A stretch of DNA of 64,000 bases from Nageia nagi. Its lineage: Eukaryota > Pinophyta. Position 1 is the stretch's first letter; each line of letters opens with the position of its first letter. Where the stretch lies: positions 180,978,001-181,042,000 of the forward strand of contig JBITNC010000001.1 in the NCBI GenBank assembly GCA_050084985.1, given 5' to 3'. Below, one piece after another: positions 48,442-59,222 of this stretch. A program made the translations under genes and the position numbers. The notes under the pieces were generated by a model. The model was not told the DNA's origin. It did no database searches and saw only the letters and a program-made list of their open reading frames with translations.

Positions 48442-49419
48442 CTGAAGGTCTCCATTCAGGAATGCACTTTTTACATCCATTCAGTTCATTTTATAGCCAA
48501 ACTATGCTGCCATGCCACATGGTTAGAAAAAATTGGATTGTCTTCATTTTGGCCATTGGAGCAAATATCTCCTTATAATTAATTTCTTTTTGTGCAAAGC
48601 CTTCCCAATCAGTATTGTTTTATACTCGTCAAGTCTCCCATCTGTCTTGTATTCGACTTTTTGGACCCTTTTGCAGCCAATAAGTTTCTTTCTTCAAGGT
48701 AATTCTGTAAGATGTCAAGTCTTACTCTGTATCAATCTTATGTTCGACTTGCATAGCCTTTGCCCATTCCTATGTTCATTTGGTCACTTCATAGTCTCAA
48801 GACTGAAGTGAGTACTGAAGGTTACACATCAAAGCATAATTCACTGTATCAGATGCCTGTCTTCCTTGTAGTCTTCCTTCCATCCCCATATAGGGCAGCT
48901 CATCAAACTGAACATCAGTATAGTTTCTGTATCACGATTTTGGTATCTTTGTTTCTTTCTTCCAAGATCAGTATCATCTTGTTGATTTTCATAGTTTTTT
49001 GCAATTCTGTCCAAATCAGCATCATCATCTTGCTGATTTCCTTAGTTTACAGCATCTTCCAGGATAGAAATTTCATAGGAACTTTTCCCTCTTCAGGTTG
49101 AGGTGCTGCATGCACTATACCTGATTTCCTGGCCAATTTTTCCTTGTTTTTAGGAACTTTCAGATCAGATTTTTGCTTTTTCATTGCCTGAAACAGCCCT
49201 TCATTTTCATCCACTACCACATCACGACTATAACATGTTTTGTTAGTGTCAATACCAACCAACTTATATGCTTTGTGATTATCACTGTAGCCTGGAAGCA
49301 TATTTTTTTTGAATTTAGCATCAAGTTTGGTTCATTTTTCTGTAGGACTCCTTGCATATACAACTGAACCAAAGACATTAAGATGATTCACATTTGGTTT
49401 TCATCCAAACCGTGCTTCT
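48442..49419 (-). pseudogene. Copia element D: start of reverse transcriptase and end of integrase
   Basis: 48442-48480 encodes [15 protein letters not shown], the conserved reverse-transcriptase block; 49047-49330 encodes LPGYSDNHKAYKL and CYSRDVVVDENEG of the post-integrase region; 49330-49419 reads PKEARFG and KPNVNHLNVFGS. All are broken by stops. The right edge at 49419 abuts the TSD of element E. Confidence 0.85.
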
Positions 49420-49424
49420 TTTGG

Positions 49425-50470
49425 TGTGATGTATCAATTCTGAATAATATTCAAATCCTAACAAGATTGCAATATTTCTCCAGACAAACTAAATTCTTTT
49501 TAAATAAAATTCTAATCTACGAATTTAAATCACAAGATTACTCATTACTTCAGCAAACAACACCCACATCACTGATTTTCCATTAAATCTGAAATATAAA
49601 GGCAGTTACATAAATATTAAATATTACTGAAAAGGCTACATCAAACAACTCACAACAAGTAAAATGAAAAATCTAATTTCTAGAGCTGAAGAGAATACCC
49701 CCAAAGGGATGTTGGGGTTTTGGAGCACAATATTGATGAAAACAACGCTCAAATTCTGCTGATCTGCTCTTGCAATTGGGATGCCGGCCCTCCAATGACT
49801 GCAAAAAGGGTTCAAACTCTGAAATCTGCCCTCATTCTGCCCAGATTTGATGAAGTTGGCTGCCAATGACTGAACACTGCCCAATAATGTCTCCAAATGC
49901 CTTTTAAATGCAAATATAACCCACCAAACAATGCCAAGAATGCCCACAAAGTGCCCTAACTGGCCGAATCAAATCTGAAGCTCCTCAATTACAATTTCTT
50001 TTAGTCCAAATGCAAACCCTAAGTAGGTTTGCCTCTAAGAGAGTTAGAGTTTTCATCCTACTCTCAAAATTCAAGGTTTTTTGTCCTTGAATCAATCTTC
50101 CACAAGTTTCTGTCTGCAGAAGATGTCCCTTGGGATTTCCATCCACAAGAGGAAAGGGGTATTTTCTCCTCAGCCAATTACACCAAGTAGAAAACAAATA
50201 ATAACATTCAACATATCATAAATGAGCCCCCCAAGTCCTCTTTATATAGGAGAAATGTTATAATTCTCCGTTGACTATTTACAAGGTGCCCATTATAACT
50301 TAAAACATAATATTATTTCTTCTAACACATGACCCTTATTTCTCCTTCTTATTAGTTTTATTTTTATTTTAGTGTTTTCCTCCACACTTAGGCACAAAAC
50401 AATGAAAATACAAATCACACACCACACCACATCTATGTACACAAGGGGAACTGAAAAATGGGACATTATA
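49425..50470 (-). repeat. 3' LTR of element E
   Basis: Pairs with 55608-56635, with differences such as GTATC/GTACC at its inner edge and a short insertion ATATTAA near 49616. Both copies carry the phrase CCCAAAGGGA.GTTGGGGTTT. Confidence 0.92.
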
Positions 50471-51467
50471 ATACACCCCTCCCTAAGATTGCTTGTCCTC
50501 AAGCAATCAAACATAAACAAACCATGCTCAGTAGTAATACCAGGGTCCCAAACTAATATGAAGAAACGTTTGCACTGCTGCAATAATTCTGACTCCATAC
50601 ACAAACCCTCAAAGGATACCTCCTTTACTTTGTTGATCACTGCCACTATTTGTTCTTCATTTAAAGTGCCAAGATACGAAGGAAATTGTGTATATAATTG
50701 CTCCCACTCTATCTTATCATCAGCCTTCCAATTAATTTCTGAAACACAAGAAATATGTCCATGTGTATCACCAATCATGATAACCTGATCATTAAATGCT
50801 GCCTCATAATATGCAATATCTATAACTTTTGATGACTCCCAACAAATATCCAATGCTTTTCTTCCAACAGTCCTTATAAGTGCAACCATGAAGTTGAATA
50901 GAGAATACAAATCCAAATGTGAGTCAAGGACAATCCTCAACATTTGATCATTCTTCACCAATACATAAATAACATACCTTGGAAAATGGCCAAGATCTTT
51001 TTATGCAACCTCTTTCTGTGTGTCAATGGAAACATCTATAATCAAAGAATTGTACTTATCCCATGCATTTGTAGGCAACACTTTGCTTGCTGTAGTAACT
51101 GAATCATCCTTACAATAAATGTCAAAAGATGAAGAATATGGCTGTCCATGTATCAGTTTTCCATAAGCCAACAAATCAGTCCATAAAAATGTAGAAACAG
51201 TCCCAAAATGTGCGATATTAGTGGGATTAAACATAACAGAAAATTGTTCTTTATGTGCAACCCCTGTATCAAGTTTGGTGGTTCCCACTATGTCATGAGA
51301 AAGCAAACGATCACCTTCAAATTGCTGGTCACTGTTTTCATTGTAAAAACAGTCCATCCTCTTTTCATTATTACTCTAATTCTTCCATTTGATAATCATC
51401 ATGCATGCTTGATTCCAATGCAATTAAACTTTGAGAATTTGAATTCAAAATTTCTTCTTTCTCTTTA
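50293..51467 (-). pseudogene. Element E C-terminal coding region, function unknown
   Basis: Two long open pieces, 51001-51357 (118 codons) and about 50293-50961 (222 codons), read almost continuously on the minus strand with a stop near 51001. Composition is protein-like, with no low complexity. Features visible: WTDLLAYGKLIHGQPYSSSF, IGDTHGHISCVSEINW and, at the end, LRTSNLREG just before the polypurine tract, similar in place to the LRASNFERGG end of Gypsy polyproteins. I do not recognise the family. Its position replaces the polymerase and integrase of a normal element. Confidence 0.6.
50471..50486 (-). promoter_or_regulatory. Polypurine tract of element E
   Basis: TTAGGGAGGGGTGTAT on the minus strand, directly before the 3' LTR, preceded by GAGGACAAGCAATC, the same arrangement as in Gypsy element C. 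Confidence 0.8.
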
Positions 51468-52699
51468 TGTAATGGCCCATTTTTTAGATTTCCCTTTGTA
51501 CATTGTTGTATTGTGGTGAGATAGTATTTTATGTGGCCTTGGGAAAAATAAAAATTAAAACAAAGGAGGACAATGTGTGTTAGGGACATAATATTTTATT
51601 TTAAAGAGTTATAAGGTTATTTTTATTAAGTGTAATGTTATTTTCCTTTTAAGTGTGGCTTTTGATAAGGAAATAAATTAAAATAAAATATAATAATAAA
51701 GGGGGAGATATAAGGGTCATGTGTGTTTTAAATAATTAAATAAAGTGCCAAGGGGACATAAGGAAATAATAAAAATATTAAAAAAGGTGCTTTAAGGTAT
51801 TTTAGGGTTTCACCCCCTGAATGAAGAATTAGAAGAATATGGTTTATAAAAGGGGATTTCAAGGCTCATTTGTTGATTATGACATTCATTTTTTTCTTCT
51901 CTCCTGGAGTTTGGCAGTCAAAGCTGAAACCCTCTTGTGAATGAAACCCTACAAGAGACAACCCAGAGAACGAAGACTCTCTAGGATTCAAGGTTAAGGA
52001 TGAAACCCCTTCAGCCTTTCATTAATAAATTCACGCAGGATTTACATTTGGTCTTATTTCAGAAGTTTTCGAGAAAAGAACTAGGGTTTAGTGCACACAT
52101 TGAAGATCATGGAAGGAAAGGATGTAGTAAACAGCATTCTGATGACTTTTCTAGCCCTCTACCAGCCATTCGCCAGTCTTATCAGCAGTATACATTATCT
52201 CAAGGCCTTCTGCCAAGCATATCAGTAGTAAATACAGTGTTAAGGCCTGCCGCCAGTCTCCTTATAGTCAGGTCTACAGCCAATAAGGAGAAAAGTAGCA
52301 ATCACAACGTCGAAACTCAGTGTTATGCACAGTCTTGTCTTCTTGTCACAGCCATTCAAGCACAATTTTGAGATCATTACAGTCCACAATCAGCACTATA
52401 TACTGTAGCTACCAGTTAGTATTGCATATTGGGAGAAAAAGTACTGTAAATTAAAGTCATTTGCCATTGTACTTCCCACAACATACTGAATATACCACCC
52501 TCTTTGCACAGAATTTAGTTTGCTAATTGATTTCTATCTTTACATTGATGCTTGGAAAGTGTTTGATCAAATGCATATTATTTGTGAATGTGTTATATAC
52601 TGTTTGTCCAAATGCCAATAAACAATGTATGCATTGAAACTGTTTGACAAAACGCAAAAACACATAAACTTACTTAAAACCTGAGAAGAGCACATCACA
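51468..52699 (+). repeat. Solo LTR (1232 bp) inside element E
   Basis: From TGTAATGGCCC to CACATCACA, with the perfect TSD CTTTA (51463-51467, 52700-52704). It resembles LTR G (36609-37820) in length and in the 'gatgaaacccctt' and 'ggattca' words. It separates the acidic linker of E from its C-terminal region. Confidence 0.92.
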
Positions 52700-52704
52700 C
52701 TTTA

Positions 52705-53109
52705 CTCATGTTATGCTCTTGGATAAAACCCTTGTCACATAAAATGAGATGGGTAGAAGGTGTATCACTTACCTTTCTCAAATCTGAAACAATGCCATCT
52801 CTATTGGAAGAATCATTTTCCAACATCATTTTGATGCTTTCTATTTCTGTTTCCATTACCAACGAGTTGTTCCCATGGTCATCAAAGTCTTCATCAAATG
52901 TAGGTTCTTCACAAGGATTGTACATCACTTTATTCCCATGTTCTTTATCATTATTCTCATCAAAGAATTCATGCGATAAAGCATTACCAACCTTTTCTTC
53001 AACCTCTTCATTATGTGTGACAACTTCATTTTCACTATTTTCAAAAGTGATAGAGCTAGATGAAGTGAATGCTTCATTTCCATGTAAATCAGAATTTACT
53101 TTACCTGTT
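52705..53109 (-). pseudogene. Element E acidic linker region
   Basis: Downstream of the OTU-like domain the frame is rich in Glu, Asp, Asn and Ser (for example NEEVEEKVGN and EPTFDEDFDDHGNN), with frame breaks near 53110 and 52930. Such a composition suggests a disordered linker. It runs directly up to the TSD of the solo LTR. Confidence 0.6.
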
Positions 53110-53660
53110 TCAGTTTCTTCTCCTTTTAAGGCTCACCTCATCTTCAGCTATGGGTCCTTGATCATATGCATGTAGCAGTAGCTTGGCTTCATCATTTTCT
53201 GTTGTTGATGGCACCTTTTCTTTACAATTGTTTGCTAATGATTTAAACATATGTACCAAAGATAAAACATCATAATGTTGGCTTCCATCATACAATAACC
53301 ATATTTTCATGCTCATATCCTTGTCCATACTCCGCTATGGCTGAATGTTTATCACATTTTTTCATTTTATACATAAACTGTTATAGGCATTTGAATAACA
53401 TTTGTGGCCATAAGTAGTTTAAGTTCTCCACCCCATACACATGGTTGGCTAATCTTCTGAACATAGCCATCAAAGTTACCCTCAACAAACCATTCTGTTT
53501 CTGCTCTTCTTTTCAAGAACTCCATTCCAACCTTCTCTCTCAAATCATCGGCGAGATTTATCAAAGTGCTATTATTTGGATAGGATTTATCTTTTTACAA
53601 ACACATTCCGAAAACAATGGCTCTCAACAAACAATTGCCATCTCCTACCATTTTTGTAAC
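53110..53660 (-). pseudogene. OTU-like cysteine protease domain within element E
   Basis: The three hallmark blocks of OTU proteases appear in order on the minus strand. GDGNCLLRAI (53618-53647) holds the catalytic Cys after D-G-N. DLREKVGMEF, FDGYVQKISQPCVWGGELKL (53415-53475) is the central W-G-G-E-L block. AEYGQGYE then LLYDGSQHYDVL (53265-53300) holds the catalytic His. Cys to His spans about 120 residues, normal for OTU domains, which cleave ubiquitin chains. A TAA at about 53592, a stop near 53366 and frameshifts near 53330-53360 break this copy. The zinc knuckle lies about 25 codons upstream in the same frame, so the OTU part belongs to the element's protein rather than to a neighbouring gene. 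Confidence 0.8.
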
Positions 53661-54374
53661 CATGATATCATCATAATCTTCAAATTTCTTACCTTCTTGG
53701 TTATTTGCACATACATGTCGAAGCCTCCAACGTTCTTGACATTTGAAACAAAGATTTTCTTTCCTTAACTGATTTTTACTTTTGTGTTGATTCCTTGAGA
53801 CCTGTAACTCCCTAGCAGCTTCTTGTGGTGTGCTACTCTTATCCTTGTGAGCAATAAATTTTTCTTCTACCATCTCATTTTTATTTGCACTTGTTGAGGT
53901 TTTTGTTTCTCTTCTAGAGTTTGCCATGGATTTGTGAGTTTAAGTTGCATTACCTTCATTTCTTGAAAATCCACGAGACATAGATTTTGGTGGTGAACCA
54001 CTCACCTTGAAACCATGAAATTGCAAATAACTTCTGAAAGAGAGATGCTTCTTAAGTTCCGGTGATTTACATTGATATTTATCATACAATGCATCAAATT
54101 CTGGAATCCCACTGTTTAATGGCTGAAGTTGCCCTTTTTGCTTTTGATTTTCACTTTTGAATGGTTGAAGAATTGGACTTCCTCTTTGATGTGTTGGTAG
54201 TGTAGAATTTCCATTCTATTTTGCTTGTGAATTTACACACCCATGATTAGGTATTGTTCCATTGAAACCTTGCTTTCCAGTTTGTTCTTTTCTTTGCTGT
54301 GATGTACTCTTATTGATTTTATTGAGTATTTCTAACATAGCATCAAGATGCTTTTCATTAAACATTGTTGCCAT
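53661..54374 (-). pseudogene. Element E gag-like region with CCHC zinc knuckle
   Basis: One frame runs from a Met codon at 54374 to the OTU block, with stops near 54220 and 53949. It is rich in Gln, Asn, Ser and Lys and has no recognisable capsid domain. Near its end LCFKCQERWRLRHVC (53715-53760) is a zinc knuckle of the Gypsy type (C-x2-C...H-x-C). A later Met at 53927 is in the same frame. It is shorter than usual gag, so capsid function is doubtful. Confidence 0.75.
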
Positions 54375-55586
54375 TTCCTGTTTTGAATAAGAAGACTCAG
54401 TTTCAAATTTAGATCAGAATGTTTTCTGCCAACAATTCAAAGCACTCGCCACAACAACACTACAAATACACTCTGCTGTTAACTGCTGCAAACTCTGACA
54501 CTGCTGCACTTTTCACCGAGTAAAACAGTCCTTAAACACTGCAATTTTTACCAATTCAATCACTGCAAAGATAACTCACGATGTAATGATCTTCCAAATG
54601 ATGGTGGAGGCTACAAATGGCTGTTTGCTGATTAGGAAGTATCCCAAACTCTATTACGTACACTGATCTGTCAATGAAATACTAATAACTCTGATTTGCC
54701 TACTGTTTTCAATTTTAATTGTTCACAGCCCTACAAAAAAGAAGCTAAGATAAAGACGTCTTGCTTTAGTGAGTGAACAGTAGCAATGATTGTTAATTTC
54801 TCAGTTTATATGCAGCCCAAAATTGCCAAATCAGCTTTGTCAATGGATGATTGGCCTCCCTATGTTGGGCATTCCACCTTCAAAGCCACAAATCTTGTCT
54901 TTATGATTCAACACTGCCAATTATTGCTTCAAAATGGGGATGTCCAGCCCCAACTTGTAAAATTGCCAAACAAATGCCAAAATAACTCACAAAATGGATT
55001 AGACGACCAGGCAATGATAGAAATATATTCCTCAAAATCACAATGATGGCCAAAGCTGAAGAATAAACCCTTCATTTGCAATTTGTTTTATGCAAAATGC
55101 CAATTTTGAAAGATTGTAAATTTGATAAATCAATAATATAAGGACCAGGATCTATTTGTTCTCCACTTGATCTGATGGATAAAAATCTTGAAATCCAGAA
55201 CCTGAAAATCCTAGATCTGAAAATTCCACAGAAAATTTTCCTTAACCCCAATTCTGCCCAAAATCCTCTATTAAATTTTTTTCTGGCTGATCAGGATAAT
55301 AGATCAAGACTTTCTACGCCCAAAAATGGTCTTAAGTCATGCAAATTTTATCTCCCAAGTCTACACGACTTAGTCTAGGAATGCAAATTTTCTCAAAAAA
55401 ATGTTGTTTTGACCACGAAAATTACCATTTAAGTGCAAAACCCGTTGATCTATTGGATCACAAAAATCTCGATTACTCAGAAGCTAGAAACCCTAGATCT
55501 GAAAATAACTGAATTTTTCACACCAAACCCTAACTCCAAATTCTAAAAAATTACTTTATCAGCTTGATCTCTCCATAGGCTGGCAA
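54375..55586 (-). other. Leader region of element E, no clear coding
   Basis: About 1.2 kb between the primer site and the gag-like start. Only short frames are visible. Long untranslated leaders are common in plant Gypsy-type elements and can carry packaging signals, which I cannot identify here. Confidence 0.5.
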
Positions 55587-55605
55587 GATCCAAACGTTGA
55601 TACCA
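55587..55605 (-). promoter_or_regulatory. Primer-binding site of element E
   Basis: TGGTATCAACGTTTGGATC on the minus strand, two bases inside the 5' LTR. TGGTATCA is the Met-tRNA complement; the later bases differ from the site in elements A and C. Confidence 0.88.
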
Positions 55606-55607
55606 CT

Positions 55608-56635
55608 TGTGATGTACCAATTCTGAATAATATTCAAACCCTAGCAAGATTGCAATATTTCTCCAAACAAACTAAATTCTTTTTAAATAAAATTCTAATC
55701 TACAAATTTAAATCACAAAATTACTCATTACTTCAGCAAACAACACCCACATCACTGATTTTCCATTAAATCTGAAATATATAGACAGTTACATAAATAT
55801 TACTGAAAAGGCTACATCAAACAACTCACAACTAGTAAAATCTGATTTCCAGATCTGAAGAGAATACCCCCAAAGGGACGTTGGGGTTTTGGAGCACAAT
55901 ATTGATGAAAACAACTCTCAAGTTCTGTTGATCTGCTCTTGCAATTGGGATGCCAACCCTCCAGTGACTGCAAAAAGTGTTTAAACTCTGAAATTTGCCC
56001 TCTTTCTGCCCAGATTTGATGAAGTTGGCTGCCAATGACTGAACACTGCCCAATAATGTCTCCAAATGCCTTTTAAATGCAAATATAACCCACCAAACAA
56101 TGCCAAGAATGCCCACAAAGTGCCCTAACTGGCCGAATCAAATCTGAAGTTCCTCAGTTACAATTCCTTTAAGTCCAAATGCAAACCCTAAGTAGGTTTG
56201 CCTCTAAGAGAGTTAGAGTTTTTCATCCTACTCTCAAAATTCAAGGTTTTTCGTCCTTGAATCAATCCTTCACAGGTTTCTGTCCGCAAATGTCCCTTGG
56301 GATTTCTGTCCTCAAGAGAAAAGGGGTATTAGCTTCTCACCCAGTTACACCAAGTAGAAAACAAATAATAACATTCAACATATCATAAATGAGCCCCCAA
56401 ATCCTCTTTATATAGGGGAAATGTTATAATTCTCTGTTGACTATTTATGAGGTGCCCATTATAACTTAAAACATAATATTATGTCTCCTAATACATGACC
56501 GTTATTTCTCCTTCTTATTAGTTTATTTTTATTTTAGTGTTTTCTTCCACACATAGGCACAAAACAATAAAAATACAAATCACGCACCACACCACACCTA
56601 TGTACACAAGGGGGATTGAAAAATGGAACGTTACA
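55608..56635 (-). repeat. 5' LTR of element E
   Basis: 1028 bp. On the minus strand it has a TATA-like TATATAAAGAGGA (about 56403-56415), shared with the 3' LTR (about 50240-50252), that fits a promoter. Confidence 0.92.
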
Positions 56636-56659
56636 TCTGGAGTTTTCTTGTTAACCACT

Positions 56660-56851
56660 TTTTAGGAATTATTATATCATAGTCTCATGTGTGCAACTAT
56701 AGAAATCATGTTTTAGTTTGTTATATCCCATGCTTGTAGGTATATTGTGAAAGTTTGTTATAAGTAAGAAAACAACGAAGATGGTTATCTAATGCAATTA
56801 TAAACATATACCATAGTATAAGAAAACTATTACAATGTGCAAAATCTTACA
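56660..56851 (+). repeat. 5' LTR of element H
   Basis: Aligned with 59016-59217; a run of matching words includes TTAGTTTGTTA, ATCCCATG and TTGTGAAAGT. Confidence 0.85.
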
Positions 56852-56864
56852 TGGTATCAAAGCT
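56852..56864 (+). promoter_or_regulatory. Primer-binding site of element H
   Basis: TGGTATCAAAGCT immediately after the LTR, nearly the standard plant Met-tRNA site. Confidence 0.9.
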
Positions 56865-58566
56865 AGCAAAGGAAGCCCTGGGCTATTGACGTTGACCTCC
56901 CACCTTGACCATATAGAAGAGAATAATTTTAAATGCTTTGTATATAGGGAAGAAAATAAATAGTTTTCTAGTTTTGAGTTTAGGTATTAATTTTTTTTTA
57001 AATACAATAACAGTATACTTCCCAAACATGGTTTGTGGTTGATGCTTTGTGCAACCTATGTGTCATTCCACTATGTCAAATTTGGCTTTTTCAGCGTTGT
57101 GATCACCCCTTGCCTTGCTTGCATAAATAATTGAAACTTGTTGGGAGATGTGGAGGCGATGATAGACCACTAGTGTCCATCCCTGAAGAGAATACAATCA
57201 TTGACAAGGACTCACGCATCAGGCCATGCTAGTCAACTACTTCGTTGCCATGGCATACCTGGGCTTTGTTGGACACAAGGGGGAGTCGTGGCTTCACCCT
57301 TAGGCGGGTTTCAGCCACTACATCCACATACAATGCAAGACATGCCTCAATAGATACATTTTGTTGATCTCACGTGTTTCGCAAGATTATTCATGCCTTT
57401 TGGTCACATATCTATTTTGGTGCATATTTGATGATCTTTGCATTCATGAACCTATGTCTGCATCACACACCTTGTAAATAACTCATGGATATTTTCAATG
57501 CTTTCATATTTTACTTAAGTGGAGGATGTCATTTGTGATATGGTCAAACTATAGTTGTTATTTGTTGTGGTCACTGTGTCTTTGGTGGATTGATCTCGTT
57601 GGACTATTGCATTGGTGAAACAATGTCATGATCTGCCAAGGAAGACGTCTCATGCAATTATACAACCAACCCAAAATCATCAGGGATGCCCAATAAAAAT
57701 AGCCTCATTGAGTTCGTGGAGCTCCTCAAATATCATTATGCTTAGCATCATGGATGATAATCAATGGATTGTGAGTTGGACGGATTCTTACAAGTCATGG
57801 AGAAAATCGGTGATTCAATAGAACCCTTGTGGTTGGCGATGAGTTTAATGTGATCCAAGGAGCTCGTAGGCTAACAAATGATGTAGAGTTGGTGAAAAAT
57901 AGGCAACGAGTAGGAGATCCATGTTGAACATAGTCCCCAGATATTCAAACGTTGGTAGTGCACAATAGGTTGGTTGAGTTGGATAAGCACACAGCAAGGT
58001 TCGTGGATGGTGGCAAGCTTATTGGAGGTTGTTGAGGCTTTGATTGCCTGGTGGTACAACATGGAGGTTTTGTCTGAATGATAGCCCATGATGACTGATG
58101 GTTAAGAAACCAATGACGGTACGCATGTGCTAGTGTTGTAGAAGCCCACATAGAGAAGTATGGATGGTGGTTGGATATCATATTTATCGGCTATATAATA
58201 TATAGTTGGTATGTGTATTATATAATGTTTAGTAAAAAAAAGATTGTAGTTGGAGTGCATGGTTGGTGGGACCTGACACCTTTAAAAGAGTTAACATTAA
58301 AAGGGGGTTGAAATATTCTTCCCTCATACAATGTGCACTTGATTTTGAAGATGCTTCGAGTTGTCACAGATTATCAAAGAAAATGAAGTCTTGATTTAAA
58401 ATCGACAGAGTAAACCCCGTATGTCGTGATTTACTCTATTAACCTTGGTGGTTGCAACGATTGGTGATCCATATAGTCCGGTAGGTTGAGAAGGTTACCA
58501 TAAGGATGCTCATTGTCAAAGAGGCAAGCTCAAGGATTTGTATGGGTAAAAGAAGGTCCATACTCC

Positions 58567-58965
58567 ACTTAATGTGAATGGATGTGTTTATCCCCTTTCA
58601 CAAGTTCATGATGTGATTGGATGTGTTTTTTCCCAATCATATATTGTAAACGGTAGTATATGTTCCTATTTACAACCTTGATGTTGGATAGTATGTGTCC
58701 CTATCCAATTATTTGTGATTGGTTGTGTGTGTCCCCAATCACAAGTGTGTGAACAATAGTGTGTCCTTGTTCACAACTATCGTGTTTGGATAGCTTGTGT
58801 CCCTATCCAATTAAAGTAGAGAATCATGGATAGCTAAACGTGTTCCTATCTATGATCAAGTGAAGAAGCATAGCGAGGTGAGTTCCACTATTGCTTGTCA
58901 TGAGTAGATGTGTATGTCCCTACTAATAATTTATGTTTTGATAAACTACTTTATGTGTTCATCAA
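58567..58965 (+). repeat. Array of about 11 short hairpins with different stems and similar loops
   Basis: Successive inverted repeats with 8-13 base loops. Clearest: TTGTAAA/TTTACAA (58644-58675), TTGGATAG/CTATCCAA (58684-58708), TTGTGATTGG/CCAATCACAA (58713-58744), TGTGAACAA/TTGTTCACA (58748-58775), TTGGATAG/CTATCCAA again (58786-58810), ATCATGGATAG/CTATCTATGAT (58823-58856, one G-T pair). Weaker ones lie at 58567-58605, 58614-58639, 58866-58896, 58903-58924 and 58938-58965. Loops share TGTGTCC or TGTGTTC near their 3' side. Stems mostly differ between units, so this is not a simple tandem repeat. It ends about 40 bp before the polypurine tract of H. Confidence 0.85.
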
Positions 58966-59005
58966 GTACCTATTAGTACAGTATACCCATTTAGAGATTG
59001 ATATA

Positions 59006-59015
59006 ATAAGGGGGG
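59006..59015 (+). promoter_or_regulatory. Polypurine tract of element H
   Basis: AATAAGGGGG directly before the 3' LTR start TGTTAGG. Confidence 0.85.
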
Positions 59016-59217
59016 TGTTAGGAATTATCATATCATAGGAGTTTTGTGTGTGCTACTGTAGGAATCTTGTGTTAGTTTGTTAGATCCCATGTTTGTAAGT
59101 ATCTTGTGAAAGTCTATTAGAAGTAAGAAGACAACCAAGTTGATTGTATGATGTTATGATACAAGTATAAATATATGCCATAATATACAAATGTATTACA
59201 GTGTGCCAAATCTTACT
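59016..59217 (+). repeat. 3' LTR of element H
   Basis: 202 bp starting TGTTAGGAATTATC; ends CTTACT where CA is expected, a probable point mutation. Confidence 0.85.
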
Positions 59218-59222
59218 CTGCT

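Larger units (their letters stand above)
49425..56635 (-). mobile_element. LTR element E: non-autonomous, carries zinc knuckle plus OTU-like protease domain
   Basis: LTRs at 49425-50470 (1046 bp) and 55608-56635 (1028 bp), about 95% identical in the parts compared, begin TGTAACG and end TACATCACA on the minus strand. TSD TTTGG/TCTGG (one mismatch) at 49420-49424 and 56636-56640. A Met-tRNA-type primer site and a polypurine tract are in place. The 5-kb interior has a gag-like region with zinc knuckle, an OTU-like cysteine-protease domain, an acidic linker and an unrecognised C-terminal region. I see no retropepsin, reverse transcriptase, RNase H or integrase. A later solo LTR (51468-52699) interrupts it. 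It inserted in the integrase of Copia D. Confidence 0.88.
56660..59217 (+). mobile_element. LTR element H: short LTRs, non-coding interior with a hairpin array
   Basis: LTRs of 192 bp (56660-56851) and 202 bp (59016-59217), roughly 80% identical, start TGTTAGGAATTAT (first copy TTTTAGG) and end CTTACA/CTTACT. The primer site TGGTATCAAAGCT (56852-56864) follows the 5' LTR directly and AATAAGGGGG (59006-59015) precedes the 3' LTR. The 2.1-kb interior has no recognisable gag or pol, so the element is non-autonomous, of the LARD/TRIM kind, probably Copia-mobilised. It sits inside Copia D next to element E. A TSD is not clear (CCACT/CTGCT). The hairpin array lies at 58567-58965. Confidence 0.85.

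Noticed and set aside
57612-57821. 69-codon open frame inside element H
   Set aside because: No recognisable domain and isolated by stops on both sides; the interior of H looks non-coding.
58567-58965. CRISPR-like look of regularly spaced repeats
   Set aside because: The conserved part is a short loop and the variable parts pair with each other; there is no constant 25-40-bp repeat, no cas genes, and the setting is a plant retroelement.
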